64,000 nt of DNA from Candidatus Omnitrophota bacterium (GTDB lineage: Bacteria > CAIJMQ01). Positions 60,674-64,000 of this stretch are shown piece after piece. Numbering within the stretch: position 1 is the stretch's first letter; each line of letters begins with the position of its first letter. The stretch spans positions 186,001 through 250,000 of the forward strand of contig JAHJCU010000005.1 in assembly GCA_018812925.1 (NCBI GenBank), read 5' to 3'. The notes below the pieces were generated by a model, which had not been told where the DNA came from, did no database searches, and saw only the letters and a program-made list of their open reading frames with translations. Both the position numbers and the translations under genes were made by a program.

Positions 60674-61411
60674 TTAACTGTCATCTTTTATTTCTCCCAA
60701 AGGATAATAGAGGAGCATATTTTCCCTGACCCAATCGTATGACTTTATCGAACTTAATCTCAAATTTGTTGGACAAGGAGAAAGGACTTCGACTAAAGAA
60801 AATCCTGCTTTTTCCATCTGCAGGACAAATGCTTTTTTGATATATTTTTTCAATCTTATTATATTTTTGGGAGAAATAACTGTTTCTCTTGCAAGATAAA
60901 CAGCACCTTCTATCGATTTAAGCATTTCAGGAACTCTTAATGGAAATCCTGCGGATTTCGGGTCTCTTCCAAATGGAGTTGTTTGTGTCTTTTGTTTAAT
61001 TAGAGTAGTTGGAGCCATCTGCCCGCCTGTCATACCATAGACAGCATTATTTACAAATATTGTGGTTATATTTTCACCTCTTGCTGCAGTATGCACAATT
61101 TCTCCTGTTCCTATAGCAGCTAAGTCCCCGTCTCCCTGATAGGTAAAAACTATTTTGTTTGGCTGGACTCGTTTTATGCCTGTGGCAACTGCTGGAGTTC
61201 TACCGTGAGGTGCTTCAGCCATATCTATATTAAGATAATCATATGCAAGCACAGCGCATCCTACAGGCGCTATGCCTATTGTTATTTCTCTTATGTTTAA
61301 CTCGTCTATGACTTCAGCTACTATTCTATGGATGACGCCGTGTCCGCAACCAGGGCAATAATGAGTAACGACGTCCTTCATAGTTTTTGGCAGACCAAAT
61401 TTCTTTTCCAT
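60674..61411 (-). CDS. 2-oxoacid:ferredoxin oxidoreductase, beta subunit (TPP-binding)
   Basis: The 245-residue protein (start placed at MEKKFGLPK, 61411; the longer frame to 61450 adds 13 unlike residues) has HYCPGCGHGVIHR (about 20), PHGRTPAVATG, and the thiamine diphosphate motif GDGDLAAIG near residue 90, followed by NNAVYGMTGGQMAPTT. The pattern is that of KorB/VorB-type subunits, which decarboxylate 2-oxoacids and reduce ferredoxin. The alpha subunit gene lies 22 bases upstream. Confidence 0.92.
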   Translation of the reverse strand: MEKKFGLPKTMKDVVTHYCPGCGHGVIHRIVAEVIDELNIREITIGIAPVGCAVLAYDYLNIDMAEAPHGRTPAVATGIKRVQPNKIVFTYQGDGDLAAIGTGEIVHTAARGENITTIFVNNAVYGMTGGQMAPTTLIKQKTQTTPFGRDPKSAGFPLRVPEMLKSIEGAVYLARETVISPKNIIRLKKYIKKAFVLQMEKAGFSLVEVLSPCPTNLRLSSIKSYDWVRENMLLYYPLGEIKDDS

Positions 61412-61433
61412 AATTTTAAAAATAGTTAAATTT

Positions 61434-62483
61434 TTATAGTTTCGATTCAATAATACTTATTATTTCTTCTTCTTTCGGGACTCCACCGCCTGTTCTTCCA
61501 TAGAAATAAACAGGAGCTTTTCCTTCTGTTGCAAGTCTTACGTCTTCAACCATTTGTCCTGTGCTCATTTCTATTGTAAGTAAAAATTTAGCTTTAGATG
61601 CAGCTTTTTTAATGGCTTGTTCAGGGAAGGGCCAAAGAGTAATAGGTCTTATTAGTCCTGCTTTTATATTTTTTGCTCTTAATTTTCTTAAAACACTTTT
61701 ACAGATACGAGCAACAGTTCCGTAGGCGACCAATATTATTTCTGCGTCATTAGTTGATATTTCCTCAACAAGACAGAATTCTTTCTTTATTTTTTGAAAT
61801 TTTCTTTGTAATTTTTCATTATGTGCTTCTAATGCGCCGTCTCCCAAATACATGCTATGTATTGCATTTGGGGTTCTGTTCTTTGCTCCGGTTAAAGCCC
61901 AATCTTTAGTTACATGAAGAGTTTCTTTTTTTTCTATTATTGTGGTAGGTTCCATCATTTGCCCCAAATATCCGTCTGCAAGAATTATTACAGGTGTTCG
62001 GTATTTATCTGCAACATCAAAAGCAGTAAAAGTTAGGTCTATCATTTCTTGAACAGTCGAAGGTGCAATTACAATAAGATTATAGTCGCCGTGCCCGCCT
62101 CCTTTGACAGATTGGAAATAATCGCTTTGTGAGCCGGCTATATTTCCAAGTCCGGGACCTCCTCTTGCAATATTTGCTATTACACAGGGCAGTTCGTCTC
62201 CTGCCATATATGAAATAGCTTCCTGCATTAAAGATATTCCCGGAGATGAAGAAGTCGTCATTGTCCTTACGCCTGCAGCTGATGCGCCTAAGACCATATT
62301 TATGGCGGCAAGTTCGCTTTCAGCCTGAATAAATACTCGGTTTTTTTCAGGCATTTGCCGTGACATATAAGCGGTTATTTCATTCTGTGGCGTTATTGGG
62401 TATCCAAAATACGCTTTACAGCCCGCTTGAATAGAAGCTTCTGCCAACGCCTCGTTGCCTGAAATTAGAATTTTATTTTTCAT
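61434..62483 (-). CDS. vorB: 2-oxoacid:ferredoxin oxidoreductase, alpha subunit (VorB type)
   Basis: The 349-residue protein has ISGNEALAEASIQAGCK, FGYPITPQNEI, AESELAAINMVLGAS and TTSSSPGISLMQE, all diagnostic of the pyrimidine/core alpha domain. GGGHGDYNLIVIAPS and the QMMEPT turn agree with proteins annotated 3-methyl-2-oxobutanoate dehydrogenase subunit VorB. A 2-oxoglutarate (KorA) role is an alternative. It follows the ferredoxin gene by 15 bases and needs the other subunits encoded here. Confidence 0.88.
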   Translation of the reverse strand: MKNKILISGNEALAEASIQAGCKAYFGYPITPQNEITAYMSRQMPEKNRVFIQAESELAAINMVLGASAAGVRTMTTSSSPGISLMQEAISYMAGDELPCVIANIARGGPGLGNIAGSQSDYFQSVKGGGHGDYNLIVIAPSTVQEMIDLTFTAFDVADKYRTPVIILADGYLGQMMEPTTIIEKKETLHVTKDWALTGAKNRTPNAIHSMYLGDGALEAHNEKLQRKFQKIKKEFCLVEEISTNDAEIILVAYGTVARICKSVLRKLRAKNIKAGLIRPITLWPFPEQAIKKAASKAKFLLTIEMSTGQMVEDVRLATEGKAPVYFYGRTGGGVPKEEEIISIIESKL

Positions 62484-62498
62484 ATAAAGGACACTAAA

Positions 62499-62765
62499 TT
62501 ACATAATCAAAGACTTTTTTCTTTTTGAATTTATATCGAATTCTCCATAGATTTCTATAGCGACGTCAGGGCATACGAGGAAACAAATTCCGCATCCGGA
62601 ACACTTTTCTTTATGTATAACTTCTACCGGATAAAACCCTTTTTTGTTTATTTTTTTTGATATCCCTAACACACCGCGTGGGCAGAAGTTAATACAAATC
62701 TGGCAACCTTTACATTTCTCTTCTTTTATTTGTATCCCGTAAGAAACCTCTTTTTGGCTTATCAT
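62499..62765 (-). CDS. 4Fe-4S ferredoxin-like (delta) subunit
   Basis: The 88-residue protein has two 4Fe-4S motifs, CKGCQICINFCP (about 18-29) and CSGCGICFLVCP (about 54-65), spaced as in bacterial two-cluster ferredoxins. As first gene of the oxidoreductase operon it is the electron-transfer subunit (KorD/VorD type) that receives electrons from the TPP site. The cysteines are complete. Confidence 0.93.
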   Translation of the reverse strand: MISQKEVSYGIQIKEEKCKGCQICINFCPRGVLGISKKINKKGFYPVEVIHKEKCSGCGICFLVCPDVAIEIYGEFDINSKRKKSLIM

Positions 62766-62833
62766 GAATTTATTTTCCTTTTTAGATATAAGAATCCAGC
62801 CTTGTACAAATTATAAGCAAAGTTTAACAACTT

Positions 62834-63907
62834 TTACCGTTTTTTCCAAATATAAAACATCCCTATACCTAAGAATAAGATATTAGGAAACCATATACCC
62901 ATTGCGGGAGGGATGGTACCTTTTTCAGACATAGCTACCAACAAGGAAAAAAGGACGTAGTATATAAGACAAAGCCCCAATGCCCAACTCATTCTTCCCG
63001 CAGCGTTTTGGTGTAGGGATAAAAGACAGAAAGGAATTGATATAACAAGAAGCGTAAAATTTATAAACGGCAGGGAAAAACGGGAATGAAATTGTGTCAA
63101 GTAAGGATAACGCGAAAGGGATGTTTTATATTCCAAAATGTATTTTTTAATCGTTTTCATTGGCATTATTGAAGGGCTCTTACTGTAGAGCCAAAGTTCG
63201 TGGGCAGACAAGGAAAGCGCGCTTTCTTTACTATCAAACACTTCTATTTCTTTCACATTGCCGTCCTTGTCGAATATCTTTTTTACCCCGTCTATTAGAA
63301 CCCATTTGTCTTTTTTCCATAAAGCTTTTTTTGCAGTTATTATTACACTATTACCGTTTCCTATTTCGTTATATACACTCTTAATTTCGTTCATTTCGCT
63401 TTCTTTCCCGCTGAAATTCTTTGTAAAATAGACAATATCTTGCGAAGCAAACTGAAAATTCTCTTTACTTTTGTTTAAGTATTCTTCTTCGCCTTGAATT
63501 CTGCCTTTCCATGTTTCTTCTTTTTTTTCTTCGCAAAAGGGAACTAAATTTATATTTATACCAAGACAGAAAGAAGAAATTATCAACCCCGATATTAAAA
63601 GAGGCATAGTAATTCTTAAAGCTGATATCCCGGATAATCTCATTGCCATTATTTCTCTATCTTGAGCCAGATGCCCGATTGAAAACCAGACTCCTATTAA
63701 AACCGTAAGAGGCGATAATTGCATCCAAAGAGAAGGCAGGAAAAATGCGTAATATTTTGCTACGTCGATTATTCCTGCGCCTTTGTCTAAAAATTGGTTC
63801 AAGTTCGACAGGAGGTTCACCAGACAGTAGAAAAAACAGAACATAATTCCTGCAAACAAATATGTGGGTAAAAAATGTTTTAAAAGATATTTGTCGAGTA
63901 TTTTCAT
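62834..63907 (-). CDS. LptF/LptG-family LPS export permease
   Basis: The 357-residue protein has the six-helix permease layout: three N-terminal helices (about 12-125), a large periplasmic beta-jellyroll region (about 130-265) and three C-terminal helices (about 275-355). The start ILDKYLLKHFLPTYLFAG and the REIMAMRLSGIS motif (about 80, the cytoplasmic coupling helix that contacts LptB) are diagnostic. With LptB it pulls LPS from the inner membrane. It starts on the stop of the partial gene upstream, which is another member of the family. Confidence 0.9.
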   Translation of the reverse strand: MKILDKYLLKHFLPTYLFAGIMFCFFYCLVNLLSNLNQFLDKGAGIIDVAKYYAFFLPSLWMQLSPLTVLIGVWFSIGHLAQDREIMAMRLSGISALRITMPLLISGLIISSFCLGININLVPFCEEKKEETWKGRIQGEEEYLNKSKENFQFASQDIVYFTKNFSGKESEMNEIKSVYNEIGNGNSVIITAKKALWKKDKWVLIDGVKKIFDKDGNVKEIEVFDSKESALSLSAHELWLYSKSPSIMPMKTIKKYILEYKTSLSRYPYLTQFHSRFSLPFINFTLLVISIPFCLLSLHQNAAGRMSWALGLCLIYYVLFSLLVAMSEKGTIPPAMGIWFPNILFLGIGMFYIWKKR

Positions 63908-64000
63908 AACTGTTTCTTTAATAAATACGGCATGCAGAAACTTAATAGAAAGATATTAGGAAGCCACATGATTATAAAGGGGTAAAATAATCCTTTTTGG
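63904..64000 (-). CDS. Second LptF/LptG-family permease, C-terminal fragment
   Basis: Only the last 31 codons are inside the window. They end KKQL and include GLFYPF and WLPNIFLLS, which match the last transmembrane helix of this family and mirror the IWFPNILFLG ending of the neighbouring gene. Its TGA overlaps the ATG of that gene (ATGA), the classic LptF-LptG arrangement. Confidence 0.75.
   Translation of the reverse strand, partial: QKGLFYPFIIMWLPNIFLLSFCMPYLLKKQL

Overview
The window is a low-GC, gene-dense stretch of chromosome from a diderm bacterium, probably an anaerobe from an uncultivated candidate phylum of the Omnitrophota/Desantisbacteria kind. The diderm reading rests on a type II secretin operon, an LPS heptose kinase and two LptF/LptG-type permeases. 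The anaerobe reading rests on a ferredoxin-linked 2-oxoacid oxidoreductase. The phylum is inference only; no rRNA lies in the window. There is no prophage, intact insertion sequence or CRISPR array. Most sequence is housekeeping, but intergenic space is rich in inverted, heptad-phased repeats.

Layout. 1-230 is the end of murC. 236-13581 is one long minus-strand block: argJ, a small membrane protein, argB, argD, argF, a frameshifted phospholipase-D-like gene, argG, dnaJ, a 30-residue basic protein, ctpA, a divergent polysaccharide deacetylase, a GspG-like protein, tsaD and dprA. From 13816 to 46732 everything reads plus: folD, then an ECF sigma/anti-sigma operon (14854-26513), smc-ftsY, hisS-aspS, three unknown genes, an MFS transporter, rpmA, dxr and gspC-D-E-F, dapA. 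After rpmB (minus) comes a plus block: DUF4416, SPOR protein, LysM amidase, beta-lactamase-fold hydrolase, an otsA remnant, hflK-hflC, a MscS channel and YggT. tRNA-Val and tRNA-Asp are on the minus strand at 54.8-55.0 kb. Next are purN, rimI, a small membrane protein and fabG (plus). The minus block 57835-64000 holds a phosphoesterase, a DUF5679 zinc ribbon, rfaE1, a four-subunit oxidoreductase and the LptF/G pair.

The best candidate for an undescribed system is 14854-26513. An ECF sigma factor and a zinc-binding membrane anti-sigma factor head a tightly packed operon. Its other genes encode only exported proteins: a 517-residue protein with a GATase-like look, a CsgG-like protein without a lipobox, two paralogous proteins of about 1,120 residues (CsgG-like repeats, helical middle, propeller-like C-terminus), and a secreted protein made of a duplicated pilin-like domain. 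A strong terminator closes it. I read it as an envelope-sensing or surface-assembly regulon; its function is unknown.

Other points of interest are: a superfamily of 7-nt (and one 10-nt) phased degenerate repeats arranged as inverted arms near gene ends; one such array forming the C-terminal tail of CtpA; a 129-bp in-frame duplication in ctpA; an 8-bp duplication that breaks the phospholipase gene; two MITE-like elements with the same terminal inverted repeats; and a C-terminal relic of trehalose-6-phosphate synthase.
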